Below are positions 49,201 to 60,349 of a DNA stretch of 64,000 nucleotides, piece by piece. The DNA lies in contig OY294070.1 of NCBI GenBank assembly GCA_958510875.1, positions 2,790,001 to 2,854,000 on the forward strand, written 5' to 3'. The notes beneath the pieces were generated by a model, which made no database searches, was not told the DNA's origin, and worked only from the letters and a program-made list of their open reading frames with translations. Each line of letters begins with the position of its first letter. Within the stretch, counting starts at the first letter, position 1. Source of the stretch: Endomychus coccineus. Taxonomy: Eukaryota; Arthropoda; Insecta; Coleoptera; Endomychidae. The position numbers were made by a program, and so were the translations under genes.

Positions 49201-52200
49201 GCCACTGGAAAAAGTACGGTTTTGAATTTATTTATTTATGAATTTTTTCGTTCCTTTAAAAACATTCATTTTTTCTAAAGGAATCTAATGGTATAGTCAG
49301 TTATTTCATAAAAAAAATTGTTTTCAATGTGACATAAATTTTTATTTTTTCTTATGGACCATCCTGTTTATTTTTGGATATTCGTTTTTCAAATAAATTC
49401 CTCTTTCCAAATATGTATTATAATTGCTACTTTTCTTTTTAAACTTTCATTTTATTGCTGTTTTTAAAATACTATAGATTTGTATATTAAGATTATAGAC
49501 CATTGGAATTGGAATTTTTTTTGTAAAAATTTACAGAAAATTTTGAATTCTAGATATATACAGGATGTAAATAAATAACTACCATAAAATACAGGGGGTG
49601 ATTCCTTGTTGAAAAATAAGGTGGGAAAAACATGATCAATTTTTTGGTTTTGTAACTTGTTAAGAAATTTGGTTTAATTGGTGGAAAATAAATTTTATTT
49701 CAAAGAATTGACAATGTTTTTCGGCATAAAAGTTGATTTTTCTCAAAAACGGTCAACTTTAGAGCTTATGACCAGGAGTACCTTTTTTGTGTAGAAAACA
49801 TTGGCGGTTCAAATGGTCATCTCAAAACCGTACTTTTTCCAGTGGCGTAGAAGTTGAGGAGAAAAACAACCACTACCTCTTCAAAATCTTCACCAATTAT
49901 GAATAAAAAAAAAAAATTTATCGCACAAAACATAGCTTACTATGAGTAGAGATTGCTTACAAAAGCTGTTTTCTGTACGATGAACGGTTCCGGAGATATT
50001 CGCAAAAAACTAATTTTTTTTTTCAATTTCAACACCCTTGTATCTCGAAAACGAAGTGATTTAGAGAAAAATGTTATATGAAAGACCCCTATTATTTTTA
50101 GAAGTTCTACCGTTTGCCGAAGTTATGAACGAAAAAACTTAAAACACCCTGTATACAGGGTGACATAGAAAAAAGTACCGTGCATAGTGTCAGACGATAG
50201 ATGACACTAAAATAAGAAAAAAAGTTCCTATTAACATATATCCTCAGACGGTTAGTTTTTGAGACACAGGAGGGTGTTGAAGTTGAAACAAAAATTTCGT
50301 TTTTTGCAAATATCTCCGGAACCGTTTATCGTACAGAAAACAGCTTTTGCAAGCATTTTTTACTCATAGTAAGCTATGTTCCGTGCGATAAAAATTTTTG
50401 TGATGATTGGTGAAGATTTTGAAGGGGTAGTGTAGTGGGTATTTTTCTCCCCAACTTCTACGCCACTGGAAAAAGAACGGTTTTTAGACAACTATTTGAC
50501 CGCCAATGTTTTCTACACAAAAAAGATACTACTCTAGGTCATAAGCTCTAAAGTTGACCGTTTTCGAGAAAAATCAACCTTTATGTTGAAAAACATGGTC
50601 AATTCTTACTAATTAAACAAAATTTATTCAAACGTTAGAACAAGTAACAAAACCAAAAAATTGACCATGTTTTTCAACATAAAAGTTGATTTTTCTCGAG
50701 AACGGTCAACTTTAGAGCTTATAACCAAGAGTACCTTTTTTGTGTAGAAAACATTGGCGGTTCAAATGGTTGTCTCAAAACCGTACTTTTTTCAGTGGCG
50801 TAGAAGTTGCGAGAGAAAAACATGCACTACCCCTTCAAAATCTTCACAAATTATGACTGAAAAAATTTTTTTTATCGCACAGAACATAGCTCGCTATGAA
50901 TAGAAAATGTTCGCAAAATATGTTTTCTGTACGATAAACGGTTTCGGAGATATTTGCAAAAAACAAAATTTTTGTTTCAACTTCAACACCCTCCTATGTC
51001 TCAAAAACTAAGCGTCTGAGCATATATGTTAATAGGAACTTTTTGTTCTTATTTTAGTGTCGTCTATCGCCTGACACTATGCACGGTACTTTTTTCTATG
51101 TATATAGTATTTTTTAGCGTTTTTGGTTGTTCTTTGCAATTTACAAAAAAACTGTGCATTCTATGGTCAAAATACAAGAATCGACATCTATTTTGTCCTA
51201 TAATTTATTTTCTTGTGCTAGGACCCACCGTAATTTTTTAAATAAATATTTTGTACTTTTCGGGCGATTTTTTTGCATGTTACGTGAAAAATGTGAATTT
51301 TGGTGAAAATTGCCCAGAAAACAATGTTGGAGAACGGAAAATTTGCAACTTTGACTCGATGATTGTACATCGGTTCTACTATTCACCGACTTAGCATCAC
51401 GTTTTCTATGAATCATCTCCGGGATAGATCTTTTATAATGTTTCAAAAAGGAGAGGTTCCTCCAAGAACCCATTATGACTAAAATACAGAGGGTACAAAA
51501 TGTGAAATTCACTTTTTCCACGTTTCCATGGTTGTCAAAACAGAACTGAATGACATATCAGCCTGAAAGTTATAATGCGTTCTACTTAAAGATGGTACAT
51601 CACACCTATTTTCCAAGAATTTGCATATAATTTACTCCTGGATTTTAGAATCATTTTAATCTTAATTCTTACAGTAAATTTTCGGATCGCGTATAACAAG
51701 AGACATTGAAGTATTTCCAAATAATTAATTATTGTCTAATGAAAAGTTTAAAATCAATAGAAACTTTATATCATAGTTTTTCATTAATATCTCGACAGAA
51801 AAAAAACGTTTTAAACAAACAAAACGTCAATCTTAATTATTTGAAACTCGGAAATCATTGTTTCAGAAATTTCTGAAAAAAAAACAAACATAAATACACA
51901 TTGTGGCGTTAAAATAAAAGATGACACACGTAACAGAGTTCAACGACCATGGACAAATTCTGCGGTATTTTTGATAAAATTTGGCACGCCGTCAATATAA
52001 ATAATTTCGTAATGTTTACGCAAAAACATACGTGAACCTTTCCTCGAATTATTAACGTTTCGCTTACAAAATAAAAACTTACCGTCGCCTTGCATGTCAC
52101 TGGTCCACAGGGTAAGGTTGTCTCTAAGTAGCTGCATGATCAGCGTGCTATCCTTGTAACTTTCCTCGCTGAGCGTGTCCAATTCGGCGATCGCATCGTC

Positions 52201-55200
52201 GAAGGCGGCCTTGGCCAAACGACACGCGCGATCCGGACTGTTGAGGATCTCGTAGTAGAACACGGAGAAATTGAGGGCGAGTCCCAGTCGGATAGGATGG
52301 GTGGGCGGTAGTTCGGTCATGGCGATGTCGCTGGCCGCCTTGTACGCCACCAGGGAATGCTCGGCGGCGTCTTTGCGATCGGTGCCCGTCGCGAATTCGG
52401 CCAAGTAACGGTGATAGTCGCCCTTCATTTTGTAATAAAACACCTGAAACGTCCATAGAGATGAAGAATAGTTCTCGACTTCCATAAGCGGCGCAATGCT
52501 TTGCAAAAAGACCCCATATCCAAGAATCTTGAAGAGGGGCTATCTCTTTCTAATCCTCGGACCTCTCTTTCTTGTATGCTCCGCCTACTTTCTTAGATCT
52601 CTATGATGCGTTCGTCATCAAAAAGCGGGGCATTTCGCGAAAGAGTAGAAAGAGAAGTCCGTCGATTAGAAAGAGATAGCCTCTCTACAAATTACTTGAG
52701 TCAAAAAAAATCGCCGCCAAGAATTCTATGGTTTCGTCTGACATCGAATAAGAAAAGAGGTCCTTTAAGCTAGCAAAAACGTTATATCTTTTTTAAACGT
52801 TAAATAAAGCACCCAATTTTTTTATTCGGCACTAAAATAGCACTGTATTTTAGTATATATTATGTTACAAGTCATTTAGTCCAGGCAATAAGCCCGGAAA
52901 AAGACCATAATAAAAAAAAATATAGTAAGCTAGAATTTCAAATTTTTTTTTTGCATTTTGTTCCTAATACCCCATAGATCATTCATGACTATCAAGACCG
53001 CGGGGATTCGACCTTCCTACCCCCCTCAAAACGAGGTTTCAACACCTCAGAGAAGCATTCATATAAAAACAGTCCAAAATTAATGAATTAAGAGCCGAAA
53101 ATGACCCCTAGTATGTTTTTTGGGTCGCTGATCACGATTCCGCTGTAATTTTTCCCAAAAAACTCTCTCCAGATGGAAAATTCGGGAAATGTGAGATTTT
53201 CCTAAAACGTTTGTGGAAAATAAAGTATTTTTGTTGCAAAAATTACCTCTAGTAGGTTTTTTGGGTCGCTGATCACGATTCCGCAGTTAGTTTTCTCGGA
53301 AAACTCCCTCCAGATGGGAAATTTGGAAAATTTATATATAATATATAACTCATAATTTTGTTGTAAAAATGACCTCTAGTAGGTTTTTTGGGTCGCTGAT
53401 CACGATTCCGCTGTAATTTTTCCCAAAAAACTCTCTCCAGATGGAAAATTCGGGAAATGTGAGATTTTCCTAAAACGTTTGTGGAAAATAAAGTATTTTT
53501 GTTGCAAAAATTACCTCTAGTAGGTTTTTTGGGTCGCTGATCACGATTCCGCAGTTAGTTTTCTCGGAAAACTCCCTCCAGATGGGAAATTTGGAAAATT
53601 TATATATAATATATAACTCATAATTTTGTTGTAAAAATGACCTCTAGTAGGTTTTTTGGGTCGCTGATCACGATTCCGCTGTAATTTTTCCCAAAAAACT
53701 CTCTCCAGATGGAAAATTCGGGAAATGTGAGATTTTCCTAAAACGTTTGTGGAAAATAAAGTATTTTTGTTGCAAAAATTACCTCTAGTAGGTTTTTTGG
53801 GTCGCTGATCACGATTCCGCAGTTAGTTTTCTCGGAAAACTCCCTCCAGATGGGAAATTTGGAAAATTTATATATAATATATAACTCATAATTTTGTTGC
53901 AAAAATGACCTCTAGTAGGTTTTTTGGGTCGCTGATCACGATTCCGCTGTAATTTTTCCCAAAAAACTCTCTCCAGATGGAAAATTCGGGAAATGTGAGA
54001 TTTTCCTAAAACGTTTGTGGAAAATAAAGTATTTTTGTTGCAAAAATTACCTCTAGTAGGTTTTTTGGGTCGCTGATCACGATTCCGCTGTAATTTTTCC
54101 CAAAAAAGTCTCTCCAGATGGAAAATTCGGGAAATTTGAGATTTTCCTGAGACGGTTATGAATAATAAAGTAAAATTTTGTTGCAAAAATCTAGACATGA
54201 CCTCCAGTCAAATTTCAAAATTGAAATTCTAGCTTACTATACATTTTTTTTTTCTGGTTCGTTGCCTATAATCAGTTTGCTTTGGCAGCTTAAGAGACTA
54301 ACTGGAAAAAAGGTTTTTCCGTTTAAATATTTTAAAATTAAGAAAATAAAGGGGTTTTAATGTTAGATGGATCACCCAGTAGGTACTGTAGTAAACATTT
54401 TTTTCAATCAACTTTTCGACACAAATAATATGTAGTCCAGTCAAAAATCTAAATAACATCTAAAATTTGAGATACAAAACCGAATTGAAAAATTCTTTTT
54501 TTTTGCATTGGTGAATAAGCTCATGACTTTTCCTATTAATAAACAAGGAAAGCCCATTTTCATTTGTCAATGTATATAACAAATGGAATATCTCAGAATC
54601 TTTTAACCCAATGTTTCTGAAATTTGATATCACGGAGGTTTTTAGATCCGCTGAACCCGAATCTGGAGTCGGAAAATGGAAAATCCGACCCGTTTGCTGG
54701 AAAACCCGGAAAATGTTACCAAATCTTAGCAACAAACACATTTTTTCCTCAGACATGTGGCATTGAAATAATAAGATGCCGTGATGTGTCTCGGTACAAG
54801 TTCCACTAGAAGGAAAAATTTGTGGAAAATTGCGTCGTTTTTCCTTCATATTTGTTAAGCCGGCAAAGGGATGCACCCACCCCTACCCAAAGACTACCTG
54901 AACAGATCGCAAGAACGGTATTTATGTTAGTTTGTGTTGACGAATATAGCTACTAGTGAAGCATGCCTTGCTTTATTTTGTCGTGGATGAACCAGTGCAA
55001 AGTCGACGATTTGATATATAACAAATGCGTTATTCAGGAAAATAAATTAGCTTCATTACTCCATAATATTTCTGAAAAGCAACTTCATAACGCAGATAAG
55101 AAACAAATTTCTAAACATTATTTTTTTCACAAGATTTTCCAATATGACGGAAACTGAGTTCAACAAAGATGAAACAGAATTAATGAATAAATGTTTTAAA

Positions 55201-56506
55201 CATAATCTAACTGTTAGTTACAACAACAAAACCTTAGATTATTTGGGAGCAGATTTGGAGAGTAACATCTGTAACATACGAGGATTCTGATTTTTTGAAA
55301 TATGATCTAGCTAAGAAAATCAAATCAAATTTAGAAAAATACGATTATAAGACAAAAAATGAACTAAAGATTGCTAAATCGATTTCCACAAAAAAAAACT
55401 AGTAATGCTATAAATTTCACGAAGGCAGATAATAGGTCGGGGGTATGTAGGAGCATTTTTGCACAACATGCCCCCTTTTTTGTGGGTCTGTTTGCCAAAA
55501 ATGCCATCGTTTACATTTTTTGCCCGATTTTGGCTGCTTTTTGAAGTGTAGTTTGGTTAGTTTACGTCTGCGATAAAAATGACCTGTGTAAAAGTTTATG
55601 AGCTACAAAACCCAGCCAAGAAAAAATTTTGACCCATTAATAATTTTCCGCTATTGATGGAAAATTGTAAACAGAATATAAAATTACCAACAACTTTTAC
55701 ATAGCTCATTTTCATCGCAGACTTAAACTAACTAAACTACACTTTAAAAACAGCGAGAATATACCAAAAAATTTAAACAATTGCTTTTTTGGCAAACAAC
55801 CCCACAAAAAAATAGGGCATATTGTGCAAAAATGTTCCTACATACTCCCCGACCAAACGAAATAGATTTGGCTGCTATCCCCATCATTTCTGAAATAAAG
55901 TGATTTTTTGTCTAATTTGATTTCAATTCATTATTAAATTTATTTGTAAGTAACTCTTATCCTACTCTCATCCCCTCCTTCTTAATCTTAACTTTAATAT
56001 TTAAGGAATAAACTATAGTTTGTAAAACCATTATTAGATAAAAGCCACCGTGTGGTGAAACATGTGTATTTCTTTAAAACTATATTTTATGCCAAAACAA
56101 TCACGATGCGTGTTGTCAATAACTTTTTTTTTTGCATTATACAACATGGTTATTGTTTGTTGCAATCTATGATAAAGTGAAATGTCTCCTATTTGCATAT
56201 GTAATTTTTTAGCTACCTTTGATTCTCCGGTCGATGCTGCTGGTATAAGGTGTTTGTCGAGTACGGCTAGTATGTCCGAACAGATGTCGCGCAGTTCTTT
56301 TTCCACCTGTGAGCGATACTGACGTATCATTTCGAGTTTGTCGTCGGCACCCTTGTTCTCTTCCTTCTGTTCGATGCTGGAGATGATACGCCACGACGCC
56401 CTCCGAGCGCCTATTACATTCTTATAGGCCACCGATAGCAGGTTACGTTCTTCCACCGTCAGTTCCACGTCCAATTTTGCCACCTTCTTCATTGCCTCAA
56501 CCATTT
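46202..56506 (-). CDS. 14-3-3epsilon: 14-3-3 epsilon, all but the first coding exon
   Basis: Minus-strand exons 56506-56217, 52443-52083 and 46257-46202 join in phase to 234 residues. The roughly 21-residue N-terminal exon is not found and probably lies right of the window. Nearly every family landmark is present: [67 protein letters not shown]-type [14 protein letters not shown]. The tail [18 protein letters not shown] is typical of the epsilon isoform. 14-3-3 dimers bind phosphoserine/threonine motifs of many signalling proteins in the cytoplasm and nucleus; the phosphate-contacting K, R, R and Y residues are in the visible part. Introns of 3.8 and 5.8 kb are loaded with foldback and PLE sequence. 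Confidence 0.95.
46408..46735. mobile_element. PLE terminal remnant without coding region
   Basis: ATAAATTCTCGGGAAATAGG and GTCACAC lead into a hammerhead, then AAATCATAGAAC and GAAACCCTT blocks to a TTTCTAATAAGG end. The same blocks flank PLE coding debris at 62.28-62.94 kb, so this is a shorter member of that family. Confidence 0.7.
46470..46513 (-). ncRNA. Hammerhead ribozyme with complete conserved core
   Basis: Minus strand: helix I CGTTTT (46513-46508), CTGATGA (46507-46501), helix II GGTC-CTGA-GACC, GAAA (46487-46484), minimal helix III ACG-TA-CGT, cleavage base A at 46476, then AATACG closing helix I with one T-T mismatch. All invariant core bases are present. Very short helix III is known for PLE hammerheads, which can act as dimers or with help. 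Activity is inferred, not shown. Confidence 0.82.
46817..47553. mobile_element. ~740-bp foldback element in a 14-3-3 epsilon intron
   Basis: The arms pair from 46837/47534 inward: GACTGCCGCGGTAAAGCTAT pairs with its complement near 47500, and CGTGGTGACCGATAAGAAAA with its complement near 47360. Pairing continues to about 47090/47280 around an unpaired centre. Weaker pairing extends outward. No protein. Confidence 0.88.
47560..48830. other. Intronic stretch without recognised features
   Basis: AT-rich. A GC-richer patch at 48470-48580 is not part of any frame with splice sites. No exon is supported. Confidence 0.4.
48840..50158. mobile_element. TACAGGGTG-family repeat, left block
   Basis: Contains two related copies of TTATGAATTTTTTCG...CTTATGGACCATCCTGT (about 48950-49190 and 49220-49500). 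An arm then ends AAAACACCCTGTATA. CAACTTCTACGCCACTGGAA occurs here in both orientations. Parts recur inverted at 58.98-59.40 kb. Confidence 0.75.
50152..51107. mobile_element. TACAGGGTG foldback element, 0.95 kb
   Basis: TATACAGGGTGACATAG at 50152 pairs with CTATGTATATA near 51105; next to it GTACCGTGCATAGTGTCAG pairs with its complement at about 51074-51092. The arms meet near 50630 and share GATATTTGCAAAAAAC and GTAGAAGTTG blocks. No transposase. The unit abuts the previous block at GTATACAGGG. Confidence 0.85.
51110..52080. other. 14-3-3 epsilon intron, no gene recognised
   Basis: T-rich sequence with no splice-bounded frame. The sequence AGAACTGAATGACATATCAG at 51542 is also found inside the PLE remnant at about 61802, so part of this is PLE-derived. 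Confidence 0.45.
52083..52443 (-). CDS. 14-3-3epsilon: 14-3-3 epsilon exon, helices 5-9
   Basis: Starts [20 protein letters not shown], includes [19 protein letters not shown] and ends TSDMQGD at G|GTAAGT. The most strongly conserved part of the family; no internal stops. Confidence 0.96.
52921..54241. mobile_element. 1.3-kb foldback element enclosing a satellite
   Basis: TATAGTAAGCTAGAATTTCA at 52921 pairs with the sequence ending CTTACTATA at 54241. Pairing probably extends outward to TAGTCCAGGCAATAAG at 52874. The interior is almost entirely the tandem array at 53100-54180. Confidence 0.82.
53100..54180. repeat. Higher-order satellite, 268-bp dimer (141+127), four dimers
   Basis: GGGTCGCTGATCACGATTCC recurs eight times, with GCTG at 53127, 53268, 53395, 53536, 53663, 53804, 53931 and 54072. 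Spacings alternate strictly 141, 127, 141, 127, 141, 127, 141. The two monomer types differ after the motif (CGCTGTAATTTTTCCC or CGCAGTTAGTTTTCTC). Dimers are nearly identical. Confidence 0.96.
54950..56070 (+). pseudogene. PLE remnant, N-terminal region and 3' end
   Basis: After an upstream frame (54963-55157), [20 protein letters not shown] and [19 protein letters not shown] match the N-terminal PLE region (compare LLNKGFKYNI at 8.2 kb). Stops follow. The reverse transcriptase is gone. GCCACCGTGTGGTGAAAC at 56042 is the same 3'-end motif as in the 6-10 kb pair. A foldback MITE (55435-55854) interrupts it. It ends 150 bases from a 14-3-3 epsilon exon. Confidence 0.7.
55435..55854. mobile_element. 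420-bp foldback MITE nested in the PLE remnant
   Basis: GGTCGGGGGTATGTAGGA at 55435 pairs with the end CCTACATACTCCCCGACC at 55854; the complements of GCATTTTTGCACAA and TTTTTTGTGGG continue the pairing. The centre is near 55645. No coding sequence. Confidence 0.9.
56217..56506 (-). CDS. 14-3-3epsilon: 14-3-3 epsilon exon, helices 2-4
   Basis: Acceptor TTATTTCAG, a split glutamate codon, then [15 protein letters not shown] to STGESK. Donor AAAG|GTAGCT in phase 0 joins the next exon exactly. Confidence 0.95.
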
Positions 56507-56944
56507 CTGAAATAAACCAAACATATGAGAAACCGCTTACAGACGATGCATCAGATACTTTTATGATTTCATTTCATAAACAACAAAAATGATAAAATAT
56601 CATAAACAATGTAAAACATAATAAACAACAATGTAATTAGAATTAGAAGTGTAAAACAAGAACTTCAGTGAAAGTGAATAAACGTACAGTGTTACGAAGA
56701 CAGAAATCATAATTAAAATGATTACAAAAACTATCATGAGATAGCACAAACTATTGAAAAATGTTATAGATATAAGTTAGGATTAGTAAATTTGAGTTAT
56801 ATAATGTTAAAGAAATGTTATTGATATGTTATATTATGTATTAGTTTTTAAGAATGACAATGTCAAATTTATAATAATTATTGGAATAATCATACTAATA
56901 ATAACCTTATCATAGGTTATCTTATACCGAAGTGTGTGGAAAAA

Positions 56945-57652
56945 TGTAGGCAATACGAATTTAAAAAGAAGGAATCATCATCATTTAAAATAAGTTGAAA
57001 ATCTCCAATAATTCAAAATTTATAGAATACTAAATTCTGATTGGTCGAGGCGATTTTATAAACGTCAGACTAGTAACAATGTAATACTTCTGTCAGTTTG
57101 CAACAATCATCAAAGCATTCTTGATAGGTAAACTAAGCACCTCATTGGTTATTTTTGAAAATACTTGGCGTCCTTTTTGAAGGCCTATAAAAGGCATCTG
57201 AAGACAAGCCAAGTTAGTTAGCCATCAACATCTGAAGAGTCAAGGTACTCAAGCAACTCTTAAAGTTTCCATAACCTTAATTTATTGGATAAACATCGGA
57301 TGTTCCAGTAGCTTCGTAAGGTTGAAAGTAACCGAAGCAAATAAATAATTTCTACAAGTCAAGTAGTGTTCCAAGTCTCCGAACAAAGTTTAAAGGTTAA
57401 AATAACCTACAATTCATAAGTAACATCGAACGATAGCCAGCCTTCGATAAAGTTCCAAACATCATTAAAGAGTTTTGTATCTTTAATAAAAAGAATAAAA
57501 CTAAGTTAACAATTTTCAACAGTTCCTGATTTCAAAAGAAGTAACCAAAATAGTTTACCTGTGTTTATTGTGTATAGCAAAGAAATTGTGTACGGTTAAA
57601 AGTGAATTATCAAATTAAATAAGAAGATCAAGCCAATTGAACGTTGCCTACA
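56945..57652 (+). mobile_element. LTR of a retrotransposon
   Basis: The segment starts TGTAGGCAA and ends TTGCCTACA, a perfect 9-base inverted end of the TG...CA type. It contains a TATA box (TATAAAA at 57185) followed by AGACAAGCCAAGTTAGTTAG. The RT at 59.5 kb lies downstream in the same orientation. A matching 3' LTR is not seen in the window. Confidence 0.6.
57185..57225 (+). promoter_or_regulatory. LTR core promoter
   Basis: TATAAAA at 57185 with an AGTTAG-type start region about 27 bases downstream, inside the proposed LTR. Confidence 0.45.
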
Positions 57653-58057
57653 TTTTAAAACATATTCTTGGATATAGACTAAACGTAAGTTTATTTATTA
57701 TTTCTCCATTGTATTATTATCTGTCTGTAAATCTGAAAGAAAGATTGTAGATTATAACTTTGTAAACAAATATTAATGGTAAATAATTTTGAGGTTAGAT
57801 CATAGATCTATATAGAACATAACATTACAAATTGATACCAGAAATAAATTAGAGTCATAGAAATTTAAATATAAAAGTTTTTAACATTCAAAGAACATTG
57901 TGTTTAATACCATAGATATAAAATAAAAAGGTAAAAGTTGATTATTCAAATCAAGCAAACATTAATAAGATTCAAAATACAATAAGAAAGCTAGCCGGTA
58001 GAATTGATAATAATTCATAATTAAATAATAAACTCATAAGAGTTTAGTTAATAATAC

Positions 58058-58977
58058 ATACAGGGTGTTTCAGTTTTTTCGTTCATAACTTCGGCAAACG
58101 ATAGAACTTCTAAAAATCATAGGTGTTTTTCACATACATTTTTTCGCTAAATCACTTCGTTTTCGAGATACAGGAGGGTGGGTGTTGAAATTGAAAAAAA
58201 AATTTAGTTTTTTGCGAATATCTCCGGGACCGTTCATCGTACAGAGAACAACTTTTGTAAGCAATCTCTACTCATAGTAAGCTATGTTTTGTGAGATACA
58301 ACATTTTTTTTAAATTCATAATTGGTGAAGATTTTGAAGGGGTAGTGGTTGTTTTTCTCCCCAACTTCTACGCCACTGGAAAAAGTACGGTTTTGAGATG
58401 CCCATTTGAACCGCCAATGTTTTCTACACAGAAAAGGTACTCTTGGTCATAAGCTCCAAACTTGACCGTTTTCGTGAAAAATCAACTTTTATGCCGAAAA
58501 ACATTGTCAATTCTTTGAAATAAAATTTATTTTTTGCCTATTAAACGAAATTTCTTTAAACAAGTAACAAAACCAAAAAATTGACCATGTTTTTCAACAT
58601 AAAAGTTGATTTTTCTCGAAAACGGTCAACTTTAGAGCTTATGACCAAGTGTACCTTTTTTGTGTAGAAAACATTGGCGGTTCAAATGGTCATCTCAAAA
58701 CCGTACTTTCTCCAGTGGCGTAGAAGTTGCCGAGAAAAACAACCACTTATCGCACAAAACAGCTTACTATGAGTAGAGATTGCTTACAAAAGCTGTTTTT
58801 TGTACGATGAACGGTTCCGGAGATATTCGCAAAAAACTAATTTTTTGTTTCAATTTCAACATCCTGTATCTCGAAAACGAAGTGATTTAGAGAAAAATTT
58901 TATATGAAAGACCCCTATTATTTTTAGAAGTTCTATCGTTTGCCGAAGTTATGAACGAAAAAACTGAAACCCTGTAT
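58058..58977. mobile_element. TACAGGGTG foldback element, 0.92 kb, nested
   Basis: ATACAGGGTGTTTCAGTTTT at 58058 pairs with the end AAAACTGAAACCCTGTAT at 58977, and CGTTCATAACTTCGGCAAAC follows on both sides. The arms cover almost the whole unit (centre about 58520). It is the same family as 50.15-51.1 kb. It separates the LTR from the RT fragment. Confidence 0.88.
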
Positions 58978-59400
58978 ATACCTCTAGAATTCAAAATTTG
59001 CTCAACATTTTACAAAATAAATGGCAATTCCAATGGACTATAATCTTAATATACAAATCTATAGTATTTTAAAAACAGCAATAAAATGAAAGTTTAAAAA
59101 GAAAAGTAGCAATTATAATACATATTTGGAAAGAGGAATTTATTTGAAAAACGAATATCCAAAAATAAACAGGATGGTGGTCCATAAGAAAAAATAAAAA
59201 TTCATGTCACATTCAAAACTATTTTTTTTATGAAAAAACTGACGATACCATTAGATTGCTTTACAAAAAGTGACTGTTTTTAAAGAAACGAAAAAATTCA
59301 TAAATAAATAAATTCAAAACCGTACTTTTTCCAGTGGCGTAGAAGTTGGGGAGAAAAAGAACCACTACCCCTTCAAAATCTTCACCAACGTAAAACAAAA
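58978..59400. repeat. Inverted copy of the 49.2-49.56 kb block
   Basis: The reverse complement shares TTCCTCTTTCCAAATATG, CTTATGGACC(A)CCATCCTG and CCAACTTCTACGCCACTGG with the left block, so the same composite repeat occurs twice in opposite orientation about 10 kb apart. Confidence 0.75.
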
Positions 59401-59439
59401 TATATAAACCCTATTGTAATAGCAAAAAAGCACTAGACA

Positions 59440-59850
59440 TTAGATTATGTTGAGATGCGCAAACACTAAACAAGTTTTCAACTCCACAATATGAAGCTCC
59501 TAAAAATATAGAGGCAATCTTTGGTAGAATAGTTGGGGCACAAATTTTCAGTAAAATTGATTTAAGACATAGTTTCTGGTTGATTTCTTTACACGAAAGT
59601 TGTAGAGATTACACTGGTTTTATGATAGATGGAGAAGTGTATAGATTTAAAGTACGCCTTTTGCTATTCAAAGTGCATGCAGTGCGTTAGTTAGAAGTAT
59701 GAATAAGATATTAAATAGATTTGAAATTTTTGTAGTTCATTGTATAGATGACATACTTATATTTTCTAAAACAGTAGAAAATCATAAAGATCATATAAAA
59801 ATAGTTTTAAATGAATTGGATATAGCAGGTTTGAAAAATAAATATTGATA
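59440..59850 (+). pseudogene. Ty3/gypsy-like reverse transcriptase fragment
   Basis: Frames read KNIEAIFGRIVGAQIFSKID, RDYTGFMIDGEVYRFKV, then QSACSALVRSMNKILNRFE and IDDILIFSKTVENHKDHIK. The IDDILIFSKT block holds the catalytic aspartates. A one-base shift near 59655 and a following truncation disable it. It probably belongs with the LTR at 56.9-57.7 kb. Confidence 0.82.
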
Positions 59851-59855
59851 AATGT

Positions 59856-60030
59856 GGTGAACGGTTCCGGAGATATTCGCAAAAAACTAAATAATTTTTT
59901 CAATTTCAACACCTTGTATCTCGAAAACGAAGTGATTTAGAGAAAAATGTTATATGAAAGACCCCTATTATTTTTAGAAGTTCTATCGTTTGCCGAAGTT
60001 ATGAAAGAAAAAACTGAAACACCCTGTATA
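59856..60030. mobile_element. Single arm of a TACAGGGTG element
   Basis: Matches the right arm of the 58.06-58.98 kb element from GGTTCCGGAGATATTCGC to ACACCCTGTATAT. It truncates the RT fragment. Confidence 0.75.
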
Positions 60031-60204
60031 TCAAATAAAGTTATTTACGAAGTTTTAGACATTTGTGTAAACTTCACATTTCAAAATCATTTTCACATGT
60101 GAATATGGTTGTTTGTGAAGTTAGAAGTTCTTAAGGCACTTTTTTTCTGTATAATCTAGTTGCGCCGAGAAAATTAAAATAAAGGTGTAGTTTCGAAGTC
60201 ATTT

Positions 60205-60335
60205 ATTTGGTCAAAACACGTCTGCATCCCGAAAAAATGTCGCCATGACTTTGTTGGCCGATAAACCCATTTTGGCCTTTTTCGGTTTCGATTCGTCTGA
60301 ACAAGTCCACTGTTTCTACTGTTCTTTGGCACATT
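60205..60335 (-). pseudogene. Mariner transposase fragment
   Basis: The minus strand reads QWTCSDESKPKKAK and GLSANKVMATFFRDADVF in frame. Same subfamily as the remnant at 12.4-12.65 kb. Only this central piece remains. Confidence 0.8.
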
Positions 60336-60349
60336 ATGATTTATAATTC

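Noticed and set aside
53809..54198. 129-residue minus-strand frame with internal repeats
   Set aside because: It is the satellite array read through; the repeat length is a multiple that keeps a frame open by chance.
54950..55160. 64-residue frame considered as an independent small gene
   Set aside because: It is immediately upstream of PLE N-terminal sequence and has no other support.
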